From positions 1-51,763 of the forward strand of contig JAFNKG010000009.1 of assembly GCA_017883965.1 (NCBI GenBank): a DNA stretch of 51,763 bases. The letters run 5' to 3'. How positions within the stretch are numbered: the first letter of the stretch is position 1; every line of letters starts with the position of its first letter. The notes beneath the pieces are model-generated. The model did no database searches. It was not told the DNA's origin and saw nothing but the letters and a program-made list of their open reading frames with translations. The position numbers and the translations under genes were made by a program. Source of the stretch: Candidatus Methanophagales archaeon. Its GTDB lineage: Archaea > Halobacteriota > Syntropharchaeia > Alkanophagales > Methanospirareceae. Positions 30,571 through 41,014 of this stretch are shown here, piece by piece.

Positions 30571-30755
30571 TTCGACTCACTCTTCTTTTTATGTGTTATA
30601 TATCCCGCTATTCTATTTCTTACTCCCTTGCTCTCTATATTAGTACGCTCCTCCACTATTTTCTTATTCACGTCGAAGTCATCAGTGAACTCCTGCACGT
30701 CCCTCAGCAACTGTTTCGCCAGCTTCTTTATATAGGTTGGTTTAATCGTGCCCAC
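30567..30755 (-). CDS. rps17e: 30S ribosomal protein S17e
   Basis: MGTIKPTYIKKLAKQLL...FDVNKKIVEERTNIESKGVRNRIAGYITHK. Confidence 0.93.
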   Translation of the reverse strand: MGTIKPTYIKKLAKQLLRDVQEFTDDFDVNKKIVEERTNIESKGVRNRIAGYITHKKKSESK

Positions 30756-30757
30756 TG

Positions 30758-30985
30758 CTAATCACTCTCTTCTTTTTCACTTTCTGTTTCCATCTCCTCT
30801 ATTTCTTCTCCCTTCTCTCTCACGTCACTCACGCCTATCATCAAAAACACTGCTCCGACTAACAACACGAATATGCCGATAACTCCCAATATAACCACTA
30901 GCACCTCTTCTTGGAAATACCATATTCCAGCTACACCTAAAGCAGCTAATACGAGTCCTAACAATATTTCTCCATATCCTTTCAT
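30758..30985 (-). CDS. Small membrane protein, hypothetical
   Basis: Two hydrophobic helices, acidic C-terminus. Confidence 0.55.
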   Translation of the reverse strand: MKGYGEILLGLVLAALGVAGIWYFQEEVLVVILGVIGIFVLLVGAVFLMIGVSDVREKGEEIEEMETESEKEESD

Positions 30986-30998
30986 TTTTTATACCTCT

Positions 30999-31469
30999 TC
31001 ACCTCCTCATAATAAATTCGGCAGTTTCAGGCTTGTATCTCCATTCCTCTGGTAAGACCTTCTCCCTTCTATAATACTTCACAAGCCTTCTTATCTTCGA
31101 TTCGGTTAACTGTAGCGCTCTTTTATTATGGATGTCTTTCTTATTCACTTCAATATGCTTTCTTATCCGAAGCGCTTTTCGCATCAAATTCAGGAGGTCT
31201 TCGGGTATCTCACCTGCGATATTCTTTTCCTTTAATATCCCCGTTATCTTTTTTCTCGTAACCAGTGCAACGCTCGGCACGCCGTAGCTGTCCCTCAGTA
31301 TTATTCCTATTTTACTCGTCGAAATCCCCTGATTATACAGCTCAGCCACCTTTTTCTCCACTTCTTCTGCTGTCATCTCCACCCATTCAGGCGCTGCTTT
31401 CCTGAGCTTGAAGCTAAATGGTCGCTTGGAACCCGATTTTCCTCTCCTTCTCGCATACATCCTCGCCAT
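30999..31469 (-). CDS. rps15: 30S ribosomal protein S15
   Basis: [17 protein letters not shown]...[13 protein letters not shown]. Confidence 0.95.
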   Translation of the reverse strand: MARMYARRRGKSGSKRPFSFKLRKAAPEWVEMTAEEVEKKVAELYNQGISTSKIGIILRDSYGVPSVALVTRKKITGILKEKNIAGEIPEDLLNLMRKALRIRKHIEVNKKDIHNKRALQLTESKIRRLVKYYRREKVLPEEWRYKPETAEFIMRR

Positions 31470-31518
31470 TTTCCTTCTCCCAAAGCCCTCTATTTGTCTT
31501 TGCCTGATTACCTTATCT

Positions 31519-32787
31519 TCACTTCGTATATAAATATTTTAGGATATTTCTCGTCATCAACTTGAAGAGGCGCGGATGCTTTAAGAACTCACGAAATACG
31601 ACTGAGGGATAGTCCATATCTCCCTCCCTTTTTATGTGTTGCAATACCTTCTCTTGTGATAGCGTATGGAAAATCGTATCGAAGTCCTTGTCGCTAATTA
31701 CACACCTTAACCTGTGAACCTTCAACCCAAACGCTATTTCCTTCCCTATTTCCTTCTGCCATCGTCTTTCATACGAACTCAGCACCTTCATATCCCCCGT
31801 CAGACACGCTTTTGCTGCTGTCTCCCCTGCTATCTTACCACATTTCATTCCATAATACACACCACCGCCGGTGATTGGCTTGACCTGAGCCGCGGCATCT
31901 CCGACCAGCATTATCCCTGTCTCTTTATCTATTCTTACGGTTTGCCCTCGCCCTTGCCCTCGCAAGCCTGCACCTGTACCTACACCTACCGGAATAGGGA
32001 TTGTCCCGGCAGTAATATTTGAGCTGGTGCCTTTGTATTTCTTCGCTATAACCGGATGCTCCGCTAAATTTCTTTTTAAGAATAGCAAAGGATTGGGATG
32101 TGGTGAAAACCTTTTGTCTATGCAGAGACCGATTCGAGCAATGTTTTCAGCTCCAAGGGGAATAGCCCATGCGAAGAAGCCCGGTGCAATGTTTTTACCC
32201 ACGAAAATCTCTGCAAAAGCATCATCTATTTCATATTCTCCTTCTATTTGCACGCAGTTCAGGTAGTTTTTTGCGACGTTCAGCCCCGCCATTTTCGCCA
32301 CTGCGCTCTTCACACCATCAGCGCCAATGACTGCGCTCGCTCTTATTTCCTTTTCTCCATTCGCAGTGGCAGTGGCAATGGTTATCGTTAGCTTTGTCTC
32401 CCCCTCTCTTTTCTTTACACTTTTAACTTTGCTCCCCAAATTTATCTCTGCACCTTCCTTCTGCGCCTCTTTCGCCAATTCCTTATCAAAAATATCTCGT
32501 CTTATGGCAAAAGCCCTCTTATCCGGAGATTCTACCCTTAGTTCATACGAATGCGAGTGAACAACAGCCCCTTTTATTTCACAGTTTATGAATGATTTAC
32601 TATCGCTTATTTCGCTCTCTTCTACTGCTCTTTTGCTTATAAGCCCTGCACATTGAACTGGCACACCTATTTCTGCGTCCTCCTCTACAATCAGCGTAGA
32701 AGCGCCTTCCTTTGCCGCATATTTCGCAGCCATGCAGCCTGCCGGACCGCCCCCTACCACGACAACATCATATTCGAGCATAAACAT
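31519..32787 (-). CDS. Geranylgeranyl reductase family (digeranylgeranylglycerophospholipid reductase-like)
   Basis: [33 protein letters not shown]-like region; [20 protein letters not shown]. Confidence 0.9.
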   Translation of the reverse strand: MFMLEYDVVVVGGGPAGCMAAKYAAKEGASTLIVEEDAEIGVPVQCAGLISKRAVEESEISDSKSFINCEIKGAVVHSHSYELRVESPDKRAFAIRRDIFDKELAKEAQKEGAEINLGSKVKSVKKREGETKLTITIATATANGEKEIRASAVIGADGVKSAVAKMAGLNVAKNYLNCVQIEGEYEIDDAFAEIFVGKNIAPGFFAWAIPLGAENIARIGLCIDKRFSPHPNPLLFLKRNLAEHPVIAKKYKGTSSNITAGTIPIPVGVGTGAGLRGQGRGQTVRIDKETGIMLVGDAAAQVKPITGGGVYYGMKCGKIAGETAAKACLTGDMKVLSSYERRWQKEIGKEIAFGLKVHRLRCVISDKDFDTIFHTLSQEKVLQHIKREGDMDYPSVVFREFLKHPRLFKLMTRNILKYLYTK

Positions 32788-32836
32788 AACAAATATCCAA
32801 TCCTTTTATATTTGAAAACACTAACATTGAAAAGAG

Positions 32837-33418
32837 ATGAAAGCGAAGAAAATAATAATAAAAGGGAAGGTTCACGACGTAGGTTATAGACTATTTCTGC
32901 TGACCGAGGCAGAAAGCATGTTCATTGAGAATTTCGATGCAAGGAATATTGTTGTAAATGGTGAACAACATTTGATTGTCAAGGTTGGTGGACCGGAAGA
33001 GAAGATTAACAGATTTGTGGAGTTTGCACACTCGAATTACCCTCCTGAGGCTTCGGTTCTTGCCGTAGATGTAGAGGACTATCCCGAAGAGATAAGGAGC
33101 ATTGATTCTTTCAGGCAGTCTTTTATGGTCTCACAGTTAGCGAAGATAGCGCAGGTAGGTGCGGGAATGCTTAGAAAACAAGATACGTCGCTGGAGAAGC
33201 AGGATATGATGCTGGATAGGCAGGATATGATGCTGGATAGGCAAGATATGATGCTGGAGAAGCAGGACGAAACGATAACTGCGATACGGGAGGAGAGCGA
33301 AAAGACAAGAGAAGTTATTAAAGGAAAGATTGAGGAAGATGTTGAATGGCTTAAAGCGGAAATTATTGAAATAAAAACGACCCTTGGCAAAGTAAAGGAG
33401 AGGGTTGGAATGGTTTGA
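32837..33418 (+). CDS. Acylphosphatase-like domain fused to heptad-repeat coiled coil
   Basis: [50 protein letters not shown]. Confidence 0.75.
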   Translation: MKAKKIIIKGKVHDVGYRLFLLTEAESMFIENFDARNIVVNGEQHLIVKVGGPEEKINRFVEFAHSNYPPEASVLAVDVEDYPEEIRSIDSFRQSFMVSQLAKIAQVGAGMLRKQDTSLEKQDMMLDRQDMMLDRQDMMLEKQDETITAIREESEKTREVIKGKIEEDVEWLKAEIIEIKTTLGKVKERVGMV

Positions 33419-33438
33419 AAATCAAGGTGATGAAAATG

Positions 33439-33786
33439 AAGTCTAAGCAACCGAGAAAACAGAGGAAAGCGAGATATAATGCACCGTTTCATATAAGACA
33501 CAAGTTCATGAGTGCGCCTCTTTCCGAAGAACTGCGGGATAAATACGAGAAGAGAAGTTTTCCGCTGAGAAAAGGGGATACGGTAAAGGTGATGCGGGGA
33601 GATGATAAAGGTAAAGAAGGTAAAGTAAGGTCCATAGACATGAAGAAGGAAAAGATAACAGTGGAAGGCGTTGTTGTTTCAAGGTCTGATTTATCTGAAG
33701 TGCCGCGACCCATACATCCCTCGAATGTCGTGATAACTAAGTTAGAATTAAAGGATAAGGTAAGGGAAAGCGCATTGGGTAGATAA
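33439..33786 (+). CDS. rpl24: 50S ribosomal protein L24
   Basis: [40 protein letters not shown] (KOW). Confidence 0.95.
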   Translation, partial: KSKQPRKQRKARYNAPFHIRHKFMSAPLSEELRDKYEKRSFPLRKGDTVKVMRGDDKGKEGKVRSIDMKKEKITVEGVVVSRSDLSEVPRPIHPSNVVITKLELKDKVRESALGR

Positions 33787-33823
33787 TTGTGAAGACTTTT
33801 GCTTTGCTTTGTATTTTGCAATA

Positions 33824-34354
33824 TTATCCGCTTCTTCCCATCACTTCCTCATGTAGCGCTGTCGTTCTCCTTATAGAAGGATGGGATTCGCCTAATTTAT
33901 CTTTTAAATTCGCTATTGCGTGTTCTATGCTCGTTCTTCTCCAGCCATCAATCAAGTTGTCGGCATGCGCTACTATTTTCTCTTCCGTTGTCTCGGGCAT
34001 GAAATCCACAGGTGGTAATCCCACTTCTTTTGCTTCCTCTGCTGTTATTCCCGCACCTACGTGCCTTTGAATTATTCTCACCACTTTCTCTTCCAGCCCT
34101 AAATCCATCGCTATTTCTCCACCCACGAACCCATGGTCCACACCATGCGAACGAACTCTGCCTATGTCATGCAGCAAAGCCCCTCTAAAAACCAAATTTT
34201 CATCTACACGGTTATAATGATAATGACGGCGAACAATCTCCAATGCAAATTCAGCAACTACAATACAGTGTTTGATAACACCTTCGTCACACCCAACCCC
34301 CCGCAGTAACCTTATGCAATCGCTTCTTATCCTCTCCTTATCTTCTTCTTCCAC
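33824..34354 (-). CDS. HD domain phosphohydrolase
   Basis: HDIGRVRSHGVDHGFVGGEIA. Confidence 0.85.
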   Translation of the reverse strand: MEEEDKERIRSDCIRLLRGVGCDEGVIKHCIVVAEFALEIVRRHYHYNRVDENLVFRGALLHDIGRVRSHGVDHGFVGGEIAMDLGLEEKVVRIIQRHVGAGITAEEAKEVGLPPVDFMPETTEEKIVAHADNLIDGWRRTSIEHAIANLKDKLGESHPSIRRTTALHEEVMGRSG

Positions 34355-34836
34355 TTCTCTATCTCTTCTATCCTCTCCTCTAACTCTTTTATCAAATCAC
34401 CGTTATCAAAATGTTCAAAATTTGACTCGCATTCATCACACCAGAAGTCCTTCTCTATCGCTTCTTCAAATAAAACACGCTGACATTTGCACTGGTAAAA
34501 CACCCCTTTTCTTTCGTATTCAAGTTTACTTCTTAAATCCTTTAACCCGCCTTCCGCTTCTTCCTCCATTATCTTCTTGACGTTGTCACGATTGAAGCTC
34601 CACAAATATGTAATCCAGCCACTATTATCATCGCGTTCCGTCCTGTATTCCGCTATCCTGTTCTCATACAACGTGTACAGGACTTTTCTTACAGAAGTGA
34701 GTTTGGTATCGCTTAGCCTTGCTATTTCCTCATCGGTTATTTCGCCCTCAGGGACATTCGCCATTATCTTCACTCCATCTTCCCCTATCATCTTCCGGAA
34801 ATATTCCTTCACCACGGGATTATTTGACTCCAGCAT
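34327..34836 (-). CDS. tfe: Transcription factor E (TFIIE-alpha homolog)
   Basis: Winged helix EGEITDEEIARLSDTKLTSVRKVLYTLYENRIAEYRTERDDNSGWITYLW; Zn ribbon CKC..CDEC. Confidence 0.93.
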   Translation of the reverse strand: MLESNNPVVKEYFRKMIGEDGVKIMANVPEGEITDEEIARLSDTKLTSVRKVLYTLYENRIAEYRTERDDNSGWITYLWSFNRDNVKKIMEEEAEGGLKDLRSKLEYERKGVFYQCKCQRVLFEEAIEKDFWCDECESNFEHFDNGDLIKELEERIEEIEKWKKKIRRG

Positions 34837-34989
34837 CTATGACTCCTCCCCACATTTATTATAAATAGAACTTTAGATAAAATTAAACTTTCTCTTGTAA
34901 AGCACTCGTTTATCATCTCAGGGTAAATAAAAGAAAAACTTTTTTCTTTGGTAACGTTTTCCCTTTTTTGACGGGAGTAAAGTTTAAAG

Positions 34990-36009
34990 ATGGCAAAAGC
35001 AGTAATTCTTGCAGGTGGCTATGGAACAAGGCTCAGACCGCTTACGTTCACCACGCCGAAGGTTATGATTCCGCTGGTGAATAAGCCTGTAATCGGGTAT
35101 ATAGTAGATTATCTGGCAGGCTATGGCTTGAAGGACATCGTTATCACCACAAACTACCATAGAGAGCAAACGATAAATTATCTCAGTAGGAGAAATGATT
35201 TGAAGCTTTCATATCCTGAAGAACCCACGCCCTTAGGAACCGCAGGGTCGGTAAAAAACGCTGGAATTACTGATACAACCCTGATAATACAGGGCGACAA
35301 CATCACTGAGATAAACATAAGAAAGGTGATGAAAATTCACGAATCGCATGGCAGACTTGTGACCATTGCCCTTTTACCCGTGCCTGATCCGTCCTTATAC
35401 GGGATAGCCGAGATAGAATCCAACGGTAGGATAAGGAAATTTAAAGAGAAACCATCTCCGGGTGAGTGTTTCTCAAATCTTGCGAATACTGGCTTGTATA
35501 TTATAGAACCCAAAGCGATGGATTACGTTCCAGAAGGGAGCGCATTTGATTTCTCCAAAGACTTATTCCCCATACTCGTAGCGAAAAACGAGGTTTATGG
35601 GTGCGAGGTTGATGGATTCTGGACTGATGTCGGTAATATAGAGGGCTACATGGAAGCAAGCAGGTGGATACTGGAGAAAAAGGGATTTGAATGTGCAGAT
35701 ACCGCAGAGATAGAAGATAGTGAGATTCAGGGGAACGTTGCCATTGGCGAGTATGCAGTGGTAAAGGAGTCATTGATACGCGGTCCTGCTGTGATAGGCA
35801 ACCATGCAGAGCTAATAAAAAGCAAAATGCACGATTCTGTGGTATTCCCTAGGGTGAATTTGCGTGAAACCACGCTAAATAATAGCGTGATTGCTGAGGA
35901 TACTGTGATAAAAAAAGCGGAAATAACAGATTCTATCATTGGTGCAAGCTGTGAGATAAAAGCCTGTTGCAGAGGCGGGAATAAAAAAAGCGAAAACGCT
36001 TTCTTTTAG
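34990..36009 (+). CDS. NDP-sugar nucleotidyltransferase / sugar-phosphate nucleotidyltransferase
   Basis: AVILAGGYGTRLRPLTFTTPKVMIPLVNKPVI; C-terminal left-handed beta helix repeats. Confidence 0.93.
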   Translation: MAKAVILAGGYGTRLRPLTFTTPKVMIPLVNKPVIGYIVDYLAGYGLKDIVITTNYHREQTINYLSRRNDLKLSYPEEPTPLGTAGSVKNAGITDTTLIIQGDNITEINIRKVMKIHESHGRLVTIALLPVPDPSLYGIAEIESNGRIRKFKEKPSPGECFSNLANTGLYIIEPKAMDYVPEGSAFDFSKDLFPILVAKNEVYGCEVDGFWTDVGNIEGYMEASRWILEKKGFECADTAEIEDSEIQGNVAIGEYAVVKESLIRGPAVIGNHAELIKSKMHDSVVFPRVNLRETTLNNSVIAEDTVIKKAEITDSIIGASCEIKACCRGGNKKSENAFF

Positions 36010-36015
36010 ACCACT

Positions 36016-37284
36016 TCATAATTTGAAATCATCCAAATGAATATCCATGTCCACATCCACCACATCCAGTTCCTTCACTTCTGCCTCCGCTCCGAGCAAC
36101 TCGCTTAAACTCGGCTTCGTTCTTCCTCCGTCACCCGATACGAGTTCCTTTATATACAAGCCACCATCGCATTTTATTTCAAGAAAGGAAATTGGCGCTT
36201 CAAAAGAGACCAATCTTGCACTGTATATTTTTCTTTTCCTTACCAAATCTGCCCTTCTGTGCAATACTCGCGTTGGTGTTCTCTGTTTTATCACGGTACC
36301 ACTTAGCTTAGTTATAGCATCACGTAAATCCTCTTCTCTTATCTTCGTTTTTAGCTCCACTTCGACCCTGTAAGTCTTACCAGCCTTAACATCTTTTATC
36401 TTTGCTACCATCCCTCTTTTCACATATTGAAGATCTGTCACTTCTACTTTACCCTCGTTCTCTTCTTTCACTTTCTCCTCTAACACCCGCAAATCCAGTT
36501 TCCTCCGTCCTGGCTCCTTTATCTCTACCACAAAAGGGCGACCTGAACCGAGCATTCGAGCATCTATGTCCTCTCTCCCGCAACCGTGCAACACCATCTC
36601 TTCACCTTTGAACTCTTCCAATATAGAGCCACTTATCAGTTCCTCGACGGATTCCGCATACATCTTCCCGGTGAAATTGCACCTATCGCAGCCCCTGCCC
36701 CTGCACTCACGGCATAACCATCGCGTTTGTGGTATCCCTCTTTTGAACTTCCTGTATCTACCGTAAATGAAAACCGAGTTTACCTGCAACTCCACCTTTT
36801 CAGTCCACAAATTCAGTATTACCACGACCTCGGGCATTTCAAAATCGGCTATTTTCCCTGTCTCGCTTTCTATTCGCTTTCCTACTTCTCTATTCAACTC
36901 AGCCTTCAACGGCTCGGCATAAGAAGCACCTGCAATCTCCCACATCAACTCCTCGTTCTCCAGAAGCATCCCGCTTACTTTTGTGCCCACCAGGAAGGAA
37001 TCGAATTCGTATCCCTTCAGCGCTCCTAATGCTTTTGACACATACTCCTCTAAATTTTCAAATAGACCATTACATACCCAGCATTTACCTTCTTTTAGCT
37101 CCTCGCCTTTCTCTTTCAAAACTTCTTTCAGTATCTCACCTCTTTTCTCGTTTGATACCCCGGAAGAAATCTTTGCAAATTGTCTGCCAAGGCAATGGTC
37201 GCAGATAGGTCCTTCTTCTGTTATTTTTCGTGCTGTTTCTACTATATCTGCTTTTTCTAACTCTCCAAAGTTCTCTGCTCTCAT
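36016..37284 (-). CDS. pus10: tRNA pseudouridine synthase Pus10
   Basis: CDHCLGRQFAKI; FLVGTKVSGM; GRYRKFKRGIPQTRW; GSGRPFVVEIKEPGRR. Confidence 0.95.
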   Translation of the reverse strand: MRAENFGELEKADIVETARKITEEGPICDHCLGRQFAKISSGVSNEKRGEILKEVLKEKGEELKEGKCWVCNGLFENLEEYVSKALGALKGYEFDSFLVGTKVSGMLLENEELMWEIAGASYAEPLKAELNREVGKRIESETGKIADFEMPEVVVILNLWTEKVELQVNSVFIYGRYRKFKRGIPQTRWLCRECRGRGCDRCNFTGKMYAESVEELISGSILEEFKGEEMVLHGCGREDIDARMLGSGRPFVVEIKEPGRRKLDLRVLEEKVKEENEGKVEVTDLQYVKRGMVAKIKDVKAGKTYRVEVELKTKIREEDLRDAITKLSGTVIKQRTPTRVLHRRADLVRKRKIYSARLVSFEAPISFLEIKCDGGLYIKELVSGDGGRTKPSLSELLGAEAEVKELDVVDVDMDIHLDDFKL

Positions 37285-37303
37285 TTCTCGCCCGGTATTT
37301 TTG
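37264..37303. repeat. 40-bp direct repeat copy 1 (pus10 5' end and leader)
   Basis: tccaaagttctctgctctcatttctcgcccggtattttt... Confidence 0.9.
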
Positions 37304-37369
37304 ATTAGCTATATAGTAGATATACATTAAAGGACAATTATTAAGTGTTGAAGAGGGGAATTGGAAGAG

Positions 37370-37756
37370 ATGAGAAAAGAAGTTTCAAGGTTATGGGAGC
37401 AAGCATTAGAGGACCTTGATACTGCAAAGAAACTGTTAGAAGTGGAGAAATATTATGCCTCTGTATTCTTCTCCGAGCAGGCTGCGGAAAAAGCATTAAA
37501 GGCATTATTCATGGGAAAGAAGAAGAGAGCGGAGTTCACTCACGATTTGACGGAATTGGCTGAGAAACTTAACGCACCGGAAGATATATATGAAGCTGCG
37601 GCAGAACTAAGCCCTGACTATACCATAACAAGGTATCTAAATGCCGCAAATGCAGTTCCTGCAAAGTTATACACGAGAAAATCCGCTGAAGTTCATTTAA
37701 AATACGGAGAGGAGGTGATAGAATGGGTAAGAAGGGAATTAGCATCAGGGGTATAG
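37370..37756 (+). CDS. HEPN domain protein (MNT/HEPN module)
   Basis: RLWEQALEDLDTAKKLLEVEKYYASVFFSEQAAEKALKAL; RAEFTH Rx4H motif. Confidence 0.88.
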   Translation: MRKEVSRLWEQALEDLDTAKKLLEVEKYYASVFFSEQAAEKALKALFMGKKKRAEFTHDLTELAEKLNAPEDIYEAAAELSPDYTITRYLNAANAVPAKLYTRKSAEVHLKYGEEVIEWVRRELASGV

Positions 37757-38040
37757 AACACCTTAAGAAAGTGCTAAAAAATTCAAAATTTAAGATCGAA
37801 GCCGCTTTTCTTTTTGGGTCAAGGGCAGGAGATGAATTTTTAGAGGATAGTGATTGGGATTTAATGATAATATCTGATGATTTCAAGGGAATATCTTTCC
37901 CTGATAGAGCTACTTTTTTCCTGAAGGAAGTCCCGATTAGGAGAGCAGATATATTCTGCTACATAAACAGTGAGATTGTTGAGAGAAAAAATGAAATAGG
38001 AATCATAAGAGAGGCATTGAAAGGAATAAAAGTGATATAA
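37723..38040 (+). CDS. Minimal nucleotidyltransferase (MNT)
   Basis: FLFGSRAGDEFLEDSDWDLMII. Confidence 0.9.
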   Translation: MGKKGISIRGIEHLKKVLKNSKFKIEAAFLFGSRAGDEFLEDSDWDLMIISDDFKGISFPDRATFFLKEVPIRRADIFCYINSEIVERKNEIGIIREALKGIKVI

Positions 38041-38047
38041 AATTTTT

Positions 38048-38087
38048 TCCAAAGTTCTCAGCTCTCATTTCTCGCCTGGTATTTTTA
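38048..38087. repeat. 40-bp direct repeat copy 2 (displaced pus10 5' end)
   Basis: tccaaagttctcagctctcatttctcgcctggtattttt; about two mismatches to copy 1. Confidence 0.9.
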
Positions 38088-38487
38088 AAAGCCATGTAGG
38101 TATGTCCATGACCTGAGTTGGGTTAGGTTGATTATTTATATTTATATGCCTTTAAGGATGTAGTTAAAGTAACCATAAAAATTAGTAAAGGTAATTATGC
38201 AATTACCGCAGATAGATCCAAACCCTCCCTGATTGAAAAATTCTTCACTTCTCATCCCCATAGATTTTCTCTATCCTTTCATTTAATTTTCATATATTGT
38301 AAAAAAAAATTCCAATATGTAGTGAAGAACACGAAAAATCATTATAGGGTATATTTAAAGATTCAGAGCTTTAATATTAATTGAAATTTATTTTTAAGTG
38401 AGGAAAAAGCTTTTATAGAGGAAAGAAGAACATACATATGGTATAACCATCTATCCTCTTGTGCCAAGGTATCATAGAGGGATAATA

Positions 38488-38739
38488 ATGTCAGGTAAGA
38501 GAAGAACGAAGATAGAAGTAATAAGAGATGTGCTTGAGATAGCCAGAAAGGGCGGGGAAGTAAAAAAGACTGAAATAGTATACGGTGCAAATTTAAATTT
38601 CGAGAGGGCATCGAGGATACTAAAATGGCTAATAGAGGGTGGATTTATAGAGTCGAAATCAGATAAATACAAAACAACAGAGAAGGGAGAGGAGATTTTA
38701 AGAGAAATCGAAAAGCTCGCAGTTTTATTCAAGTCTTAG
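38488..38739 (+). CDS. Winged helix-turn-helix regulator (archaeal HTH_45-like)
   Basis: RTKIEVIRDVLEIARKGGEVKKTEIVYGANLNFERASRILKWLIEGGFI. Confidence 0.85.
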   Translation: MSGKRRTKIEVIRDVLEIARKGGEVKKTEIVYGANLNFERASRILKWLIEGGFIESKSDKYKTTEKGEEILREIEKLAVLFKS

Positions 38740-38912
38740 CTTAACTCGGATAGCTACAATTGCAGAATTTTTAGAGAAGTGTTTACGGAAAAATTGCTTT
38801 ATAGAAGTCCATTTTCCGCTCAAATCTTACATTAGGTTCTAATTTTTGATTCTAACCAGCTACTGCGGTTTTTTATAGGCACCCTCCAAATCCATTTAGT
38901 GCCGAAGATGAG

Positions 38913-39155
38913 ATGAGGGTAATAGAATGGCTGTGTGGAATATGGGCGCTTGGATTGGGTGCACGAATGACTTTAGAGCTGGTTTTATGTGATGGTTATA
39001 TACACGTTCCAAGAAATGCTATAAACATATTTTTTGATTTTGGGACGCTTGCAGTGCTTGGTATGCTTGTTACAGTGACTATAACTCGTGAATTAGTTAG
39101 AGAAGTGAGAAAGAGGGGGGACGCAAAAGAAAGAAAATTACAAGCAGGGATTTAG
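38913..39155 (+). CDS. Small membrane protein, hypothetical
   Basis: Two hydrophobic segments. Confidence 0.5.
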   Translation: MRVIEWLCGIWALGLGARMTLELVLCDGYIHVPRNAINIFFDFGTLAVLGMLVTVTITRELVREVRKRGDAKERKLQAGI

Positions 39156-39186
39156 GATTTTGCACTCGTTATTGAGCAAATAAGCA

Positions 39187-40428
39187 TCACAGATCATATA
39201 TATTGACCGCTATTCTTTCACCTTCCTCTATCCCTTCCTTATTCTCCTCTATTACTACGAACCCATCCGATTTCGTCATGCTGGATAATATACTGGAGCC
39301 ACTCACCCTTATGGGCTCTGCATAATACTCCTTTTCAGTGCAAAGCAGCTTTACACGCACAAAATCGGTTCTTCCCGCGGCTGACGGTATTTTTTTGCTC
39401 GCTATTGCAAAAATCTTCTCTCGTTCTTCCTTCATTCCATGCATCGCGTACAAAAAAGGTCGAACGAGCAATTCAAAAGCAGATATTGTCGCCACAGGAT
39501 AACCCGGGAGAACGAACACAGGCTTGTTATTGACGACACCGAAACCCGTTGGTTCGCCGGGTCGAATAGCAACGCCGTGAAATATGAGGGTTCCTAATTC
39601 TTCTACCGCATCAGCTAAAAAATCTTTTTTACCTACGGAACTCCCGCCACTTATTAACAAACCGTTGCAATCTTCCTCTAAGGACAAACTTATTGCGTTC
39701 TTTATCGCTTCGTAATCATCCCTTACTATGCCAATTCTATACGGTGTCGCAATTTTTCCCGTCAATGCCGCAAGCACATAACTGTTCACATCCGCTATCC
39801 CCTTTTCTCCTTCAAAAGACTCCTTTGGCTCTAAAAGCTCATCACCCGTGGAAATTATCCCTAACTTTGCTCTTTTATACACCTTCACCGTTCTTTTAAA
39901 AAGAGATGCGAGCATGCCTATGTCATGAGCTCTTAACAGCCTCCCTTCCTTCAGCACCCCTTCGCCCTTCTTCACATCCTCGCCCTTAAAAGAAACGTTT
40001 TTACCCGGTGTGACGGGTTTGAAAATTTCTAATTCAGTGCCTCGTTCCTTTGTATATTCAAGCATGACAACTGCATTGCTGCCCTCTGGCATTGGCATCC
40101 CGGTTTGTATGGGTAAATATTCCGCTTCTCTTATTTCCACCACGTTCTCATTCTCTTTTCCTCCTTCTCCTCCTCGCTCTCGGCTCTTCTTCCTTAAAAA
40201 GACCGGATTATCTGGAGATGCGCCGAAAGAATCCTCGCCCCTAATCGCATACCCGTCCATCGCCGCGCGGTCAAAAGGAGGGCTATCTATGGGTGAGTAA
40301 ACGTCTTCTGCTAAAACACGGTTCAAAGCATCGTCAAACCCGATTTCTTCTATTCCTGTCCTCTTTGCATAAGATAAAACTGCTTTTAACGCTTCATCCA
40401 ACGAAATAAGCTTACGGAAAAGTTTCAT
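39187..40428 (-). CDS. moeA: Molybdopterin molybdotransferase MoeA
   Basis: PIDSPPFDRAAMDGYAI; ISGGSSVGKKDF; VFVLPGYPVAT. Confidence 0.95.
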   Translation of the reverse strand: MKLFRKLISLDEALKAVLSYAKRTGIEEIGFDDALNRVLAEDVYSPIDSPPFDRAAMDGYAIRGEDSFGASPDNPVFLRKKSRERGGEGGKENENVVEIREAEYLPIQTGMPMPEGSNAVVMLEYTKERGTELEIFKPVTPGKNVSFKGEDVKKGEGVLKEGRLLRAHDIGMLASLFKRTVKVYKRAKLGIISTGDELLEPKESFEGEKGIADVNSYVLAALTGKIATPYRIGIVRDDYEAIKNAISLSLEEDCNGLLISGGSSVGKKDFLADAVEELGTLIFHGVAIRPGEPTGFGVVNNKPVFVLPGYPVATISAFELLVRPFLYAMHGMKEEREKIFAIASKKIPSAAGRTDFVRVKLLCTEKEYYAEPIRVSGSSILSSMTKSDGFVVIEENKEGIEEGERIAVNIYDL

Positions 40429-40430
40429 TT

Positions 40431-40919
40431 TTACCTGTTTTCCTCCAATCTATTCTCACCTCTCAAATACACCGTTGCTATTCCCGCCTTCGACAATTTC
40501 CTCCGCAACTCCTCGTCGTTTGTGAGGACTGCCGCCTTCTTCTTCAATGCCAGCTCTGCAATTACCACGTCAGCATTTCTTTCTCTTCCCTCTCCTTCCT
40601 CTTCTTCATTTATCGTCACCTTGCATCTATGGGGCTCTGCTCCACGACCCCGCAATCCCTGTAATGGCTTACCGGGCATTCGTTCTTGTTTGGATGCATG
40701 CACATACTTAAGAACTAAAGAATAACCAATCTTTGCCGCACTCTTCTCTTTGCCTTTCAAACCCGGTCTTTGTCTGAGCCTCCCCAGCTCGTTCAAGACT
40801 ACCCTCGGCACGATTATATGCTCATATCCCAGTCTATCCAGTTCCTGAAAAATATCAACGCCAAATTCTCCCGGTATAAGCAGTGCATTTGTGTCCACTA
40901 TCACTTCCTTTCTTACCAC
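40431..40919 (-). CDS. PIN domain protein (Fcf1/UPF0129-like archaeal)
   Basis: VIVDTNALLIPGEFGVDIFQELDRLGYEHIIVPRVVLNEL; DVVIAELALKKKAAVLTNDEELRRKL. Confidence 0.8.
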   Translation of the reverse strand: MVRKEVIVDTNALLIPGEFGVDIFQELDRLGYEHIIVPRVVLNELGRLRQRPGLKGKEKSAAKIGYSLVLKYVHASKQERMPGKPLQGLRGRGAEPHRCKVTINEEEEGEGRERNADVVIAELALKKKAAVLTNDEELRRKLSKAGIATVYLRGENRLEENR

Positions 40920-41014
40920 TTTTTCTTTATAAAAAAGACTAACCTGTTCTAATTTTTTTTAGCACAACCCTTCCTTTAAAAAAGTATGCTTCCTTTAAAA
41001 AGTATGAAAAAAAT

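Noticed and set aside
33079-33501. Minus-strand ORF with repeated CLSSIIS
   Set aside because: Antisense reading of the heptad-repeat DNA in the acylphosphatase-like gene.
37361-38040. HEPN/MNT pair as another integron cassette
   Set aside because: No attC-like site on either side; the flanks are direct copies of the pus10 start.
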